Positions 46,846-58,625 of a stretch of DNA of 64,000 bases are shown here, piece after piece. Under the pieces are notes generated by a model. It ran no database searches. It saw nothing but the letters and a program-made list of their open reading frames with translations, and was not told the DNA's origin. A program made the translations under genes and the position numbers. Positions within the stretch are counted from its first letter, which is position 1. Every line of letters begins with the position of its first letter. The DNA lies in the NCBI GenBank assembly GCA_001443375.1, contig LDXM01000002.1, positions 1 to 64,000 on the forward strand. Reading direction: 5' to 3'. This DNA is from Chloroflexi bacterium CSP1-4 (GTDB lineage: Bacteria > Chloroflexota > Limnocylindria > Limnocylindrales > CSP1-4).

Positions 46846-47114
46846 TCTAGCCCCGCCGGGTCGATCAGCGCGTCGCGCAGTGAGTCGTAGGAAAGGCTGA
46901 GGTTTCTCAGCTGCTCTTCGAGCGGTGCACCGCTGAGCGCGTGGGCTTGGCTGCCGTCGTCGCAGGCGTGGTCGGGCTGTGCGATGACGATCGTGCTCGC
47001 GTCTCGCGGCGCAGCGACCGCGGTCATGGTTGACAAGGCCCCATCGCAGAAGGACGCGAAGTCACCGCGAATGGTCACCCCATAGGAGCCGTCGGGCATC
47101 GCCGTCACCTCCAT
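46830..47114 (-). CDS. Hypothetical protein
   Basis: 94-aa ORF overlapping both neighbours in the same orientation. Confidence 0.45.
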   Translation of the reverse strand: MEVTAMPDGSYGVTIRGDFASFCDGALSTMTAVAAPRDASTIVIAQPDHACDDGSQAHALSGAPLEEQLRNLSLSYDSLRDALIDPAGLEWTRG

Positions 47115-48643
47115 CGTGAGATGGCTGCTATCAGGTTGCCGGTCGGTCGCCTTCCAGGTGCCGGTGAAGTCAACGGGTTGACCGGGGTGATCGTGGGATT
47201 CGCCGGCGCTGGAGCCGCGCTGGTGTTCGCCCCATTCCCTGCTGGCTCTGAACCGGAGATCCAGACTGCTGGCCTGTTGTCGGACTCGCCGCCGACGATG
47301 AAGTCAGACCCCCATGCTGCGGCCACATTGGCCTCCGCACCGGTCGGAGCCCCGAACCGATCGTCGACGGGCAGTCGTGACCAAGAGCGTCCGTCAGGCG
47401 ACGTCCAGATCACCGTCTCTGCGGATGGGCAATCGAGCATGCAGACGCCGTCGGCCCCGACCGCGATGTACCCGGCAGCCCCTGCAGCGATCGATCTCAG
47501 GTGCATCTCGACCCGCCACCCATCGTCGTTGTGAAGCGCCGGCCAACGAGACGGCCCGAAGGCGTCTTCGGCGACGTGCTCCCATGACCGTCCGTCGGCG
47601 GAGAGCCACACGTCGGCGGAGAGCCACACGTCGGAGGAGTCCTCGACGACGAAGCCGTTGGGCCCTCCCGCCACCGTCGCATACCGCGTAGATTGCGGAA
47701 CAGGCACGCTCGCCCACGAGAGGCCGTCGTTCGAGGCCCAGAGAACGGGCACGAAGGTCCCCGAGTTGTCGTCGTGGATCCAGGAGGACACTCCCCAGGC
47801 GATCAGGTTGCGCCCCGACACGGCGACGCCCAGCATCTCGACGGCGCCCTGCGTCTGGACTCGATCCAGCGGGCGCTCCAGCTGCGACGGCTCGCTTGGA
47901 GCCGGCGGTACATCGGCTAGCGTCCAGTCGGTTCCATCCGTGGAGTACCACGCCTTGTTGTCGCTGCCGACGGCCACGACGCCGGGACCGGCGACGGCTG
48001 CGGCGATCGGCGTACCCGCGCGGAGGTCCGGGTCCATCGCCGAGTCGGCGATGCGCTGCCAGCTCAAGCCGTCTTCGGATGCGAGCACGTCGTTCCCGAC
48101 AAGCAGGAACCTCTGATCCGTGGCAACCAGCGCCGCGCCGTTGTGTCCGACCGGCCCATGCTGATCAGCCGGCACGCGCGTCCAGTCGCGACCGTCGGCG
48201 GAGAAGTACAGCCGGGACTCGTCACCTTCGCCCACTGCCGCGAGTAGGCCACGTGGGCCGGCGGCAACCGCGAATACACCACCCTCGGCCCCCGAGTCGA
48301 TCACCACTCGCCGCCAGGCACCCGGCGTGGTGGGCAGGGCAGGCGGTCGTTCCGGCTGATTCCTTTGTGAGCCGATGTAGACGACGCCGGCGACAAGGAG
48401 CGTAACCATCAGGGACAGCGCCGCGAACACGACGGCCACCCGCGCGAGGCCTTGGCGTCGCACTGCGATGTCCACCGAAAGCCACCTTTCGAGGAACGTC
48501 CACGCGGGCCGCTGCCGCGTGCGACCGGCCTGCGCGACGATGTCAGGGAGGTAGTCGGGCCGCGCCGGGCCGGCTACGTCGCCAAGGGCGGCATGCAGCT
48601 GGTCAGTGGAGAAGGAGCGAGGGGTCGTGTACTTCCGGTTCAT
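47105..48643 (-). CDS. Single-TM protein with extracytoplasmic BNR/propeller-like repeats; possible anti-sigma partner
   Basis: TM VAVVFAALSLMVTLLVAGVVYI; repeated SxDGxxW motifs (FSADGRDWTRV, STDGTDWTLA, SPDGRSWSRL); ATGA-type overlap with the sigma factor gene. Confidence 0.75.
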   Translation of the reverse strand: MNRKYTTPRSFSTDQLHAALGDVAGPARPDYLPDIVAQAGRTRQRPAWTFLERWLSVDIAVRRQGLARVAVVFAALSLMVTLLVAGVVYIGSQRNQPERPPALPTTPGAWRRVVIDSGAEGGVFAVAAGPRGLLAAVGEGDESRLYFSADGRDWTRVPADQHGPVGHNGAALVATDQRFLLVGNDVLASEDGLSWQRIADSAMDPDLRAGTPIAAAVAGPGVVAVGSDNKAWYSTDGTDWTLADVPPAPSEPSQLERPLDRVQTQGAVEMLGVAVSGRNLIAWGVSSWIHDDNSGTFVPVLWASNDGLSWASVPVPQSTRYATVAGGPNGFVVEDSSDVWLSADVWLSADGRSWEHVAEDAFGPSRWPALHNDDGWRVEMHLRSIAAGAAGYIAVGADGVCMLDCPSAETVIWTSPDGRSWSRLPVDDRFGAPTGAEANVAAAWGSDFIVGGESDNRPAVWISGSEPAGNGANTSAAPAPANPTITPVNPLTSPAPGRRPTGNLIAAISRWR

Positions 48644-49260
48644 GCGAATCGCTCCGTGGCCGTTGCCGGGACCGGCAACTCGTTCTCGTCGGCGACACTG
48701 ATGCGCATCGCCGCGAGCGCTCGGTTCAGGCGGGATTTGGCCGTCCCGACCGGGATGCCGAGCGTGGCGGCGGTCTCGGGCAGCGTGAGATCGAGGTAGT
48801 AGTGCAGCACGACGACCGCGCGTTGGGCGGGGTCGACGGCCGCGAGCATGCGTTCGACGTAGAGCGTGTCGGCTACCCGGGACGTGGGGTCCGAGACCGG
48901 TGCGTCGTGGAATGGCGTGAGCTCGACTTCGAAGGTTCGGCCGCGCCGCTTTCGAGCGATGTCAAGGCAGGCGTTGACGGTCAGCCGGTGGAGCCAAGCA
49001 CCCAACCTGTCCGGGTCCCGAAGCCCGCGCAGGTTCTTCCATGCCCGAAGCGTCGCCTCCTGGACCGCATCGCGCGCGAGCTCCGGGTCGCGGAGGATCA
49101 GCCGGGCGGCAGTGTCCAGTCGCGCCAGGTGCTCGCCGACGAGCATCCCGAAGGCCTCATGATCGCCTTGGCTCGCCTGCTCAAAGAGACGCGTCAGGTC
49201 CACGGTGTCCTCATGTCTCGCCGCGGCGAACGACCGCGGATACCCATATTGACTCGCCAT
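48640..49260 (-). CDS. ECF-family RNA polymerase sigma factor
   Basis: ARDAVQEATLRAWKNLRGLRDPDRLGAWLHRLTVNACLDIARKRRG; LTLPETAATLGIPVGTAKSRLNRALAAMR; start uncertain. Confidence 0.9.
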   Translation of the reverse strand: MASQYGYPRSFAAARHEDTVDLTRLFEQASQGDHEAFGMLVGEHLARLDTAARLILRDPELARDAVQEATLRAWKNLRGLRDPDRLGAWLHRLTVNACLDIARKRRGRTFEVELTPFHDAPVSDPTSRVADTLYVERMLAAVDPAQRAVVVLHYYLDLTLPETAATLGIPVGTAKSRLNRALAAMRISVADENELPVPATATERFA

Positions 49261-49469
49261 CGAACCCGAACGGTTCCCGGCACGGTCGCGCTCGCCGTTG
49301 CCGTGCGACGAGTTGGGCCGGCGCGAGCCGTTCCATGGACCGACTGAGCCCATGCCGGCGCAGTCGGTCGAGGACGAGGAGCACGACCAGGACGATCGTG
49401 AGCGCGGCCGCTGCGCCGATCCGGGCCGAGGAGTAGACATCGGAACGCGAAGCGTGAGGCCAGGGTGGC

Positions 49470-51009
<1,540 letters not shown>

Positions 51010-51312
51010 ACCGAGATTGCCCGCGGCATCGCACCGCGGCGGCCGGAGTATAGCCGAGGTCCGCGAGACGGCCAATCTTCGGGGCCGTCGTGGTGGGTGC
51101 CGCTCCTCATACGCACGGGCCCGGAGCAGTAGAAGCCACGTGACGCCGGGATGTGCCCCCACGCCCCGCAGGCGCTCACGGGGCGTGCGGATGAGGGCGA
51201 TCCGGCGCCCCGGCGCTTCTAGCGTTCCGTGGGCGTGCGTATGAGGCTCCGCTCGGACCGGCTCGGCTCGGCCGGGCCCGGCTCGGCCCAGACCGGCGCC
51301 AGAACCCCTGCC

Positions 51313-52569
51313 CTACGAACCCTCGGCCCTGGCCTGCGCCGCGGCGCGCTCGTCGGCGCGGATGGGCAGCACTGACAGCGCGGCGAGCAGGAACGCCGCG
51401 GCCATCATGGCGAACACGATCCCGAGCCCGGTGGTCTTCCCGAACAGCTCCACGACCACGCCGTAGACGGCGACCCACAGCGAGCCCACTCCGAACGCGA
51501 GCGTGAAGTAGGCCGCGTACGAGGCATCGCGGATGCCCGCCGGCGCGATGTCGGCCAGCAGCGCCTGGAGCTGTGGGCTCTCGGCGAAGTTGAACAGGCC
51601 GAGCAGCAGGATCCCCGCCCATAACCCCACCACGTTCGAGCCGGCGGCCAGGAAGACGGCGAACGCACAAGCGCCCGCGACGTAGACGCCGACGATGAGC
51701 GGCTTCCGCCCCCAGCGATCCGACAGCCAGCCCGCGACGAGCGGCGCGGGCACGCTGAAGACGACGAGCACGGCGTACATGAGCGCCACCGTGGCATCGT
51801 CGAGCCCGACGACCTGCGAGAGGTAGATGGGCACGAAGACGTTGACCACACCGAGCCCGCGCCCGCCGCCGCCGAGGATCGACGAGAGGTAGAGCCAGAG
51901 CAGGTCGCGGTCGCGCCGGATCGTCCGGAAGGCATCGCGCACGCTGCCGTGCGCGCGGGCGGCGGCGCGGTCGGTGCCGGCCTCCTTGACCAGCACGAGG
52001 ATGGCCAGGGCGATGAGCACGGCCGGGATGCCGAACAGGACGACCGTCCAGCGCCAGCCGACACCGGCGATCAGCCACGCCCCGAGGAGCGGGACGGTGA
52101 CGGTGCCCACGTTGCCGCCCGAGATGTGGGCGCTGATGGCGAAGCCGCGCCGGTGGGGCGGGAACTGCTCGGCCAGCAGGCCGTTGCCGACCGGGTGCTG
52201 CGGCGCCCCGCCCACGCGCATGGCGATGTGCGTGGCCGCGAAGGGCAGGAAGCTCGTGGCCGCGCCGAGGAGCACCTGGCCCCCGCCGAAGACGAGCCCG
52301 CCGAGGCCGAGCAGCACGCGCCGCGGCACGTACCGCGTCAGCGACGCGAAGCTCAGCTGCACCATCCCCGAGGCGAAGCTGCTCACCCCGGCCAGGACCG
52401 CGACCGCACCGATCGACACGCCGAACTCGTCGATGATCTTGAGGTAGATCAGCGGCAACAGGACCGCCTGGGCGTGGTTGACGGCATGCGCCGCGGAGAG
52501 CAGCCAGAGCGTGCGCATGGGGCGCACCACGGCGTCGGCGGCGGGCCGCAGGGCGGAAGGGAGGTCCAC
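51313..52569 (-). CDS. MFS transporter
   Basis: Twelve-TM-like; HAVNHAQAVLLPLIYLKIIDEFG; AGWLSDRWGRKPLIVGVYVAG; GTG start at 52569. Confidence 0.9.
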   Translation of the reverse strand: MDLPSALRPAADAVVRPMRTLWLLSAAHAVNHAQAVLLPLIYLKIIDEFGVSIGAVAVLAGVSSFASGMVQLSFASLTRYVPRRVLLGLGGLVFGGGQVLLGAATSFLPFAATHIAMRVGGAPQHPVGNGLLAEQFPPHRRGFAISAHISGGNVGTVTVPLLGAWLIAGVGWRWTVVLFGIPAVLIALAILVLVKEAGTDRAAARAHGSVRDAFRTIRRDRDLLWLYLSSILGGGGRGLGVVNVFVPIYLSQVVGLDDATVALMYAVLVVFSVPAPLVAGWLSDRWGRKPLIVGVYVAGACAFAVFLAAGSNVVGLWAGILLLGLFNFAESPQLQALLADIAPAGIRDASYAAYFTLAFGVGSLWVAVYGVVVELFGKTTGLGIVFAMMAAAFLLAALSVLPIRADERAAAQARAEGS

Positions 52570-52597
52570 GGCCCCGGAGCGTATCAGTTGCGGTGGA

Positions 52598-52625
52598 CGA
52601 CCCGGCAGACCGTGGCACCGGGTCG
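52598..52625. promoter_or_regulatory. Inverted repeat in the divergent MFS promoter region
   Basis: CGACCCGG-N12-CCGGGTCG. Confidence 0.4.
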
Positions 52626-52687
52626 GGGACCGCCCGATTCCCCCACAATGAGCGCTTGGTCGAGATGAGCCAGAAGGAGAACGACCG

Positions 52688-53950
52688 ATGACGGCCAGCG
52701 CGAGAGCGGCAGCCGCGCGAGCGGCCGCTGCCGTGCGCGGCCTGGACCGACCCCTGACGCTGCTCGCCGGCATGGCCTTCGTCACCCAGATCGGCGTCGC
52801 GGTCATGCTTCCCCTGCTGCCGCTCTACGCGACCCAGATCGGCGCCACGCCCTTCGTCCTCGGGCTGCTCACGAGCGCTCACGCCGTCGCGAGCGCGATC
52901 GGCCAGCTGGCGGGTGGCTTCCTCACCGAACGCTTCGCGTCTCGCCGACTCGTGGCCACCGGCATCGGCGTCTACGCCGGTGCGAACATCCTCATCGCGA
53001 CCGCGACCGCAGCCATCCCGCTGATCGCCTTCCGGGCCCTGGCGGGTCTCGGTGGCGGCGTCAACCAGATCGCCGAGCGGCTCTACCTCACCGAGGTCTC
53101 GGAACGGTCCCGGCGCGCCTTCGCGAACGGGATCCTGTCCGCGGCGGGTGCGGCCGGCTCGGTCATGGGCCCGGCGGTGGGCGGCCTCCTGGTCGCCGTC
53201 TCCGACCTGCGCGTGCCGTTCATCCTCGTCGGAGCCACGAGCGCCCTGGCAACCCTCGGCGCCCTCTTCCTGCCGCGCCCGTCGGTGCGCGCGGAGGCGG
53301 GCGTCGAACCACCAGACGCGACACCGCTCGCGGAAACGTCGCCCACTCCCGAGGCCGAACCCGCACACGAACACGGCCGGCGGCCGATCGTCGCTCTGTT
53401 CCTCTCCAACCTCGCGGCCATGGCCGGGTTCGGCGCCTTCATCACCACGTACGCCATCTTCGCGACGGGCAACCTCGGCTGGTCGGCGGCGGAGGTCGGC
53501 ATCGTCTTCGCCATGTTCGGGCTCGGCAGCGTCATCCTCGGACCATGGCTCGCACGACGAGCCGACCTCACCGGTCGAAGGCGGATGGCGGTCCTCGGCT
53601 GCATCCCCGTCGTCTTCCTCCCGGTCGTCATGGCCCTCGGCTTGCCGCGACCCGCCATCTATGCGGTCACGATCATCGCCGGCGGGGGCCTGACGGCCTT
53701 CGAATCGTCGTGGTTCGCGCTTCTCGCTGCGGCGACCGACGAGGGGCGGCGCGGCCGCATCTTCGGCATCGTCACCGCGCTGTCGAGCCTGGGGATCGCG
53801 ATCGGCGCGATGGGTGCCGCTCGGGCCTGGGAGCTCGTCGACATCCACGTGGCGGTCCTGCTTGCGGCCGTGACCTTCGGGCTGGCCGGGCTGGCGATGC
53901 TCGCGCACCCGACGGATCGCATCCCCTCCCCCGCAGCGGCCGGGGACTGA
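52688..53950 (+). CDS. MFS transporter
   Basis: TLLAGMAFVTQIGVAVMLPLLPLYATQIGATPFVLGLLTSAHAVASAIGQLAGGFLTERFASRRL. Confidence 0.92.
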   Translation: MTASARAAAARAAAAVRGLDRPLTLLAGMAFVTQIGVAVMLPLLPLYATQIGATPFVLGLLTSAHAVASAIGQLAGGFLTERFASRRLVATGIGVYAGANILIATATAAIPLIAFRALAGLGGGVNQIAERLYLTEVSERSRRAFANGILSAAGAAGSVMGPAVGGLLVAVSDLRVPFILVGATSALATLGALFLPRPSVRAEAGVEPPDATPLAETSPTPEAEPAHEHGRRPIVALFLSNLAAMAGFGAFITTYAIFATGNLGWSAAEVGIVFAMFGLGSVILGPWLARRADLTGRRRMAVLGCIPVVFLPVVMALGLPRPAIYAVTIIAGGGLTAFESSWFALLAAATDEGRRGRIFGIVTALSSLGIAIGAMGAARAWELVDIHVAVLLAAVTFGLAGLAMLAHPTDRIPSPAAAGD

Positions 53951-53996
53951 CGCCCACCTCGCTACACTCGTGGCTGACGACCCGCAGGAGAGACCG

Positions 53997-54848
53997 ATGG
54001 CCCCCAACCGTCCCGAAACGCGCGAGCGCTGGGCGCTCGTCCTGGGCTCGAGCAGCGGCTTCGGCGCCGCCGCCAGCCGCGCCCTGGCCCGTGACGGCTA
54101 CGGCATCGTCGGCGTCCACCTCGACATGCGGGCGTCGAAGGCCACCGCGGACGCGGTGCGCGACGAGATCGCGGCCATGGGCGTGCCCGTCGTCTTCCAC
54201 AACGTCAACGCCGCCGACGAGGAACGCCGCGGCGAGGTCATCGCCGACATCGCGGCTCGCTTCGCCGAGCGGCGCGCGGCCGGCGCCGACCCGGTCATCG
54301 CCGTCTTCCTCCACTCGCTGGCCTTCGGTACCACCCTCCCCTACATCACGACCGATCCCCAGCAGAAGGAGGTGAGCCAGAAGCAGATCGAGATGACGGC
54401 CGACGTGATGGCCCACTCGATGATCTGGTGGGTGCGCGACCTCTTCCACGCCGGCCTCATCCGCGCCGGGTCGCGCCTCTTCGCCATGACCTCGGAGGGC
54501 GCCCTGAAGAACGTCCCGACCTACGGGCCGGTGAGCGCCGCCAAGGCCGCCCTCGAGTCGCATTGTCGGCAGCTGGCGCTGGAGCTGATCCCGCACGGCA
54601 TCACGGTCAACTGCATCCGCGCCGGCGTCACAGACACGCCCGCCCTGCGGCGCATCCCGGGCCACGAGGAGCTGCGCGACTTCGCCGCCGAGCGCAACCC
54701 GGGCGGCCGCCTCACGACGCCTGAAGACGTCGCCGAGGCGATCGTGGCCCTGGCCTCGCCGCGGCTCCACTGGATGACCGGCAACACCATCGGCGTCGAC
54801 GGCGGCGAGCTGATGGGCACCCGGCAGATCGGTGTCAAGGAGTCCTGA
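53997..54848 (+). CDS. SDR-family oxidoreductase, enoyl-ACP reductase-like
   Basis: VLGSSSGFGAAASRALARDGY; YGPVSAAKAALESHCRQLALELIPHGITVNCIRAGVTDTPA; GNTIGVDGGE. Confidence 0.88.
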   Translation: MAPNRPETRERWALVLGSSSGFGAAASRALARDGYGIVGVHLDMRASKATADAVRDEIAAMGVPVVFHNVNAADEERRGEVIADIAARFAERRAAGADPVIAVFLHSLAFGTTLPYITTDPQQKEVSQKQIEMTADVMAHSMIWWVRDLFHAGLIRAGSRLFAMTSEGALKNVPTYGPVSAAKAALESHCRQLALELIPHGITVNCIRAGVTDTPALRRIPGHEELRDFAAERNPGGRLTTPEDVAEAIVALASPRLHWMTGNTIGVDGGELMGTRQIGVKES

Positions 54849-54870
54849 CGGCCGACCCGCCGGGGCCCCC

Positions 54871-55560
54871 ATGATCGAGCGTCCAGCCCGCCCCGCGCTG
54901 CCGTTCCTCTTCCGGCTGGGCAACCTGGGCATCCGCGTCGCGCTCGCGCTCATGCGCGTGCGGATCCACGTCGAGGGCGTGGAGCACGTGCCCGACGAAC
55001 CCGGCGTCATCGTCGCCTCGAACCACCTCTCGATCGTCGATCCGCCGCTGGTGTGCGTCGTCGTGGCGCGGCTGGTCGGCCGGCGCACGCGCTACATGGC
55101 CAAGGCCGAAGCGCTCGACGCGCCGATCCTGGGCCTCGTGCTGCGGGCCTACGGCGGATTCGGCGTGCGCCGGGGCCGCCCCGACCGCGAGGCGTATCGC
55201 ATGGCGCGCTCCGTGCTGGATGCGGGGGAGTGGCTGGGTGTCGCGCCGGAGGGGACGCGCTCGCGCAGCGCGACGCTCGGCGAGCCGAAGGCGGGTGTCA
55301 CCCTCCTCGCGCTGCGCAGCGGCGCGCGGATCCTGCCCGTGGGGCTGGCCGGGACCGAGCGGACCTGGCCGGTCGGCGCGCGCCTGCCACGCTTCGGGAC
55401 GACGGTCACGGTGCGCTTCGGGCCGCTCTACCGGCCGTCGGAGACGCGCACGGACGGCGGGCCGGCCGATCGCCGTGAGGCACTCCAGGCGAGCAACGAG
55501 GAACTCATGCGCCGCATCGCCGCCCTTCTGCCCGAGGCGTATCGGGGCCGCTTCGGATAG
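54871..55560 (+). CDS. 1-acyl-sn-glycerol-3-phosphate acyltransferase (PlsC-like)
   Basis: VASNHLSIVDPPLV; GVAPEGTRSRS; ILPVGLAGTE. Confidence 0.9.
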   Translation: MIERPARPALPFLFRLGNLGIRVALALMRVRIHVEGVEHVPDEPGVIVASNHLSIVDPPLVCVVVARLVGRRTRYMAKAEALDAPILGLVLRAYGGFGVRRGRPDREAYRMARSVLDAGEWLGVAPEGTRSRSATLGEPKAGVTLLALRSGARILPVGLAGTERTWPVGARLPRFGTTVTVRFGPLYRPSETRTDGGPADRREALQASNEELMRRIAALLPEAYRGRFG

Positions 55561-55603
55561 GGTCGTGCCGAAGTTCCGAGCCGGGGGCCCGACCGGGCGG
55601 ACG

Positions 55604-56971
55604 CTAGAACGCGTCGAGGTAGCGGTCGATCTCCCACTCGGTGACCTGGGTGCGGTACTCGTCCCACTCACGGCGCTTGGCCGCGACGAAGTGGTCGAAG
55701 ACGTGCTCCCCCAGCGCCGTCCGCACGACCTCGTCCTTCTCCAGCTCGTCGAGCGCCTCACCGAGCGTGCCCGGCAGCTCGCGGATGCCGTGCTCCGCGA
55801 TGCGTGCCGCGCTCATCTCGAAGAGGCTCTCCTCGACCGGGTCGGCCAGCTGCATGTCCTTCTCGATCCCGTCGAGGCCGGCGGCGAGCATGACCGCAAA
55901 GGCGAGGTACGTGTTCGAGGAAGGATCGGGGCAGCGGACCTCCACGCGGGTGGCCTCGACGCTCCGCCCGGGCGACGCCTTGGGCACCCGGATGAGCGCC
56001 GAGCGGTTCGTCCGTCCCCAGGTCAGGTAGGTCGGTGCCTCGTAGCCGGGCACGAGCCGCTTGTACGAGTTCACGGTCGGCGCCAGCACGGCGATCATGC
56101 CCCGGGCGTGGGCGAGGATGCCGGCCATGTAGCTGCGCGCCAGGTCGGACAATCCGTACTGGTTCTCCCCGTCGGCGAAGGCGTTGCGCTGCTCGGCCAG
56201 GCTGTACAGGCTCTGGTGCGTGTGCATGCCCGAGCCGTTGATGCCGAAGATCGGCTTGGGCATGAACGTGGCGTAGAGGCCGTGCAGGTTGGCGATCGCC
56301 TTGAGGGCGAACTTGAAGGTGATGGCGTTGTCGGCCGTGGTGAGACCGTCGTCGTACTCGAAGTCGATCTCGTGCTGACCGGCCGCCACCTCATGATGGG
56401 CCGCCTCGACGCGGATGCCAAAAGCCTCGAGCGCATTGACCATGTCCTGGCGGACTTCCTGCGCCAGGTCGGTGGAGAAGTCGAAGTAGCCCGCCTGGTC
56501 GTGCGGCAGCGGCGCGACACGCCCGTCCTCGTCACGGCGGAAGAGGAAGAACTCGAGCTCGGGGCCGGTGTTCCACTTGTAGCCGAGCTTGGCCGCGCGC
56601 TCCAGCTGGCGCTTGAGGATGAAGCGCGGATCCCCCGCGAACGGCTCGCCGCTGGGGGTCATGACATCGCAGATGACGCGCGCCGTGCCCCGGCTGCCCA
56701 GCGGTCCGGCGCCCAGCGTGCCGTGGCCGGGTTGCCAGGGGATCTCCGCGAAGGTGGCCATGTCCGGCCGCAGCCACTGGTCGCTCTCGGCGATGCGCGT
56801 GAAGCCCTCGATAGAGCTGCCGTCGAACCAGGTGCCGTGCTCCACGGAGCCGGCGAGCTGGTGCAGCGGGATCGTCACGCTCTTGACGATGCCCAGGATG
56901 TCCGTGAACTGGAGCTGGACGAAGCGGATGTTGTGCTCTCTCGCCGCCTCGATCTTCGAGAGCGCGTCCAT
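55604..56971 (-). CDS. glnA: Glutamine synthetase type I
   Basis: FTDILGIVKSVTIP; TWFDGSSIEGF; GSGMHTHQSL; KRLVPGYEAP; VEVRCPDPSSNTYLA. Confidence 0.95.
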   Translation of the reverse strand: MDALSKIEAAREHNIRFVQLQFTDILGIVKSVTIPLHQLAGSVEHGTWFDGSSIEGFTRIAESDQWLRPDMATFAEIPWQPGHGTLGAGPLGSRGTARVICDVMTPSGEPFAGDPRFILKRQLERAAKLGYKWNTGPELEFFLFRRDEDGRVAPLPHDQAGYFDFSTDLAQEVRQDMVNALEAFGIRVEAAHHEVAAGQHEIDFEYDDGLTTADNAITFKFALKAIANLHGLYATFMPKPIFGINGSGMHTHQSLYSLAEQRNAFADGENQYGLSDLARSYMAGILAHARGMIAVLAPTVNSYKRLVPGYEAPTYLTWGRTNRSALIRVPKASPGRSVEATRVEVRCPDPSSNTYLAFAVMLAAGLDGIEKDMQLADPVEESLFEMSAARIAEHGIRELPGTLGEALDELEKDEVVRTALGEHVFDHFVAAKRREWDEYRTQVTEWEIDRYLDAF

Positions 56972-57107
56972 CTCCCGCAATTCGATCGTCAACGCCGTCC
57001 TCCTTGCCCCGACAGCCGGTGTGACGCCCGATGCTAGGGCGTCCCGCACGATTGGCGGCCATCGTACCCCATGACCGATCGAACAGGGCGGCCTCGAGGT
57101 CCCAGGC

Positions 57108-58601
57108 TCAGCCCTCCTCTTGGGCAGTTTGCACAAGCCTGGCAGCGAGGGCGAGGACGAAGCGGAGCTCGGGATCGTCGAGGCGCCAGCCGCCGAGGGC
57201 CTCGATGCGCGCCACTCGGTAGGCGAGGGTGTTGCGGTGGATGCCGAGCGCGGCCGCGGCCTCCGCCAGGCCGGGTCGCTCGAGGACGGCCCGCAGCGTG
57301 GACAGGCGCTCCGCCTGCACCTCGGGTCGACCGACCAGGATCGGCGTGAGCAGCGCGCGTGCGTGCCGCACGCCGTCGGGCAGGTTGTGCAGGCTGCCGA
57401 GCAACCGGTATGACGGCAGGCGGTCGGCACGGACGACGAGCGCGCCGGCCGCGTCCAGGGGGAGGTTCGCGGCGGCCTCGAGCGTCGCGCGCGCCTCCTC
57501 CTCGGCCAGCGGCCGATCCTCCGGGCGATGGAACGGCCGCGAGGCGGCGACGGGCCGCCCGGCGGTTTCGGCAACGCGGGAGGCGGCCGTCAAACCGAGC
57601 GGATCCGCCGCTCCCGCCGCGACCACGACGCGCAGCTCGAGGCTGCCTGCGTCGCCGCGCAGGCGGAGGCGCCGTGCCGGCGCGAGTCGGGCCACGCGCT
57701 CACGAAGCCGTTCGCGCTCGTCGAGCGTCGTCTCGGTACCGGCGATGAGCTGGCGCGCCATGAGCACCACCCATGGCGGGCCGTCACCGGGGAGGGCGTC
57801 GGCCCGGCGGCGGGCCTCAGTCGGTCGGCGCCCGGCCTGATCCCGGGCCAGTTCCAGGGCGAGCAAGGCCGCCACGCGGTCGCCGGCCAGTCGCTCCAGC
57901 TCCGTGGCGGGCGGCGCGCCCAGCACGACCAGCGCACCGGACGCTTCGGCCGCGGGGCCGGGAAGCGGCGTGCGCAACGCGACGTGCCGGCGGTTGGCGA
58001 GGTAGCCCGCGGCGTCGGCGGCCGCGCTCGGGACACCGGCCGGGGCGTGCACCGCGACCGCCTGCCCCTCGGCGCCCTCGATGGCCACCGCCCGTCCGAG
58101 GAACGTGGCGATCAGCGCGGCATGGGCGGCCAGGTCGCGGCCCTCGAGGGCCAACGCGGCGAGCCGGTCCTCGAGGTCGGCCGCGCGGCGTTCGAGCTCC
58201 GCGCGCGCGTTCACGAGGTAGCCGATGACCGAGCGCTCCACCTGCGCAGGGTCGGGGCCGGCGAGCCGCCAGGCCGGCAGCTTGAGCTCCGTCGCGCGCC
58301 GAAGGGTGGCCGCGGCGATCGGGTCGGCGTCGCCCTCTCCGACCAGCAGGGCGCCGGCGGCCCCGGCCCGATCGAGGGCATCCACGATCGCCCCCGGCTC
58401 CAGGCCGCCGGCCGCCAGCGAACGCAGGGCCGTCTCGGGCAGGATGGCCAGGTCGCCCCGATCGAGGGCGTCGAAGGCGGGCACGCGCGCTTTCAGGACG
58501 CGCACCCAGACCACATCTCGCAAGGCGGTGGCCCCGCGGGCCGGCGCACCACCGGCGGCGGTCGGGAAGACAGCGCGGCGCAGCTCCTCGAGGTCGGGCA
58601 T
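57108..58601 (-). CDS. PucR/CdaR-family transcriptional regulator
   Basis: C-terminal LGIHRNTLAYRVARIEALGGWRLDDPELRFVLALAARL; N-terminal PucR-like region. Confidence 0.9.
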   Translation of the reverse strand: MPDLEELRRAVFPTAAGGAPARGATALRDVVWVRVLKARVPAFDALDRGDLAILPETALRSLAAGGLEPGAIVDALDRAGAAGALLVGEGDADPIAAATLRRATELKLPAWRLAGPDPAQVERSVIGYLVNARAELERRAADLEDRLAALALEGRDLAAHAALIATFLGRAVAIEGAEGQAVAVHAPAGVPSAAADAAGYLANRRHVALRTPLPGPAAEASGALVVLGAPPATELERLAGDRVAALLALELARDQAGRRPTEARRRADALPGDGPPWVVLMARQLIAGTETTLDERERLRERVARLAPARRLRLRGDAGSLELRVVVAAGAADPLGLTAASRVAETAGRPVAASRPFHRPEDRPLAEEEARATLEAAANLPLDAAGALVVRADRLPSYRLLGSLHNLPDGVRHARALLTPILVGRPEVQAERLSTLRAVLERPGLAEAAAALGIHRNTLAYRVARIEALGGWRLDDPELRFVLALAARLVQTAQEEG

Positions 58602-58625
58602 CGTCGCGCCAGCCTACCCGACGGT

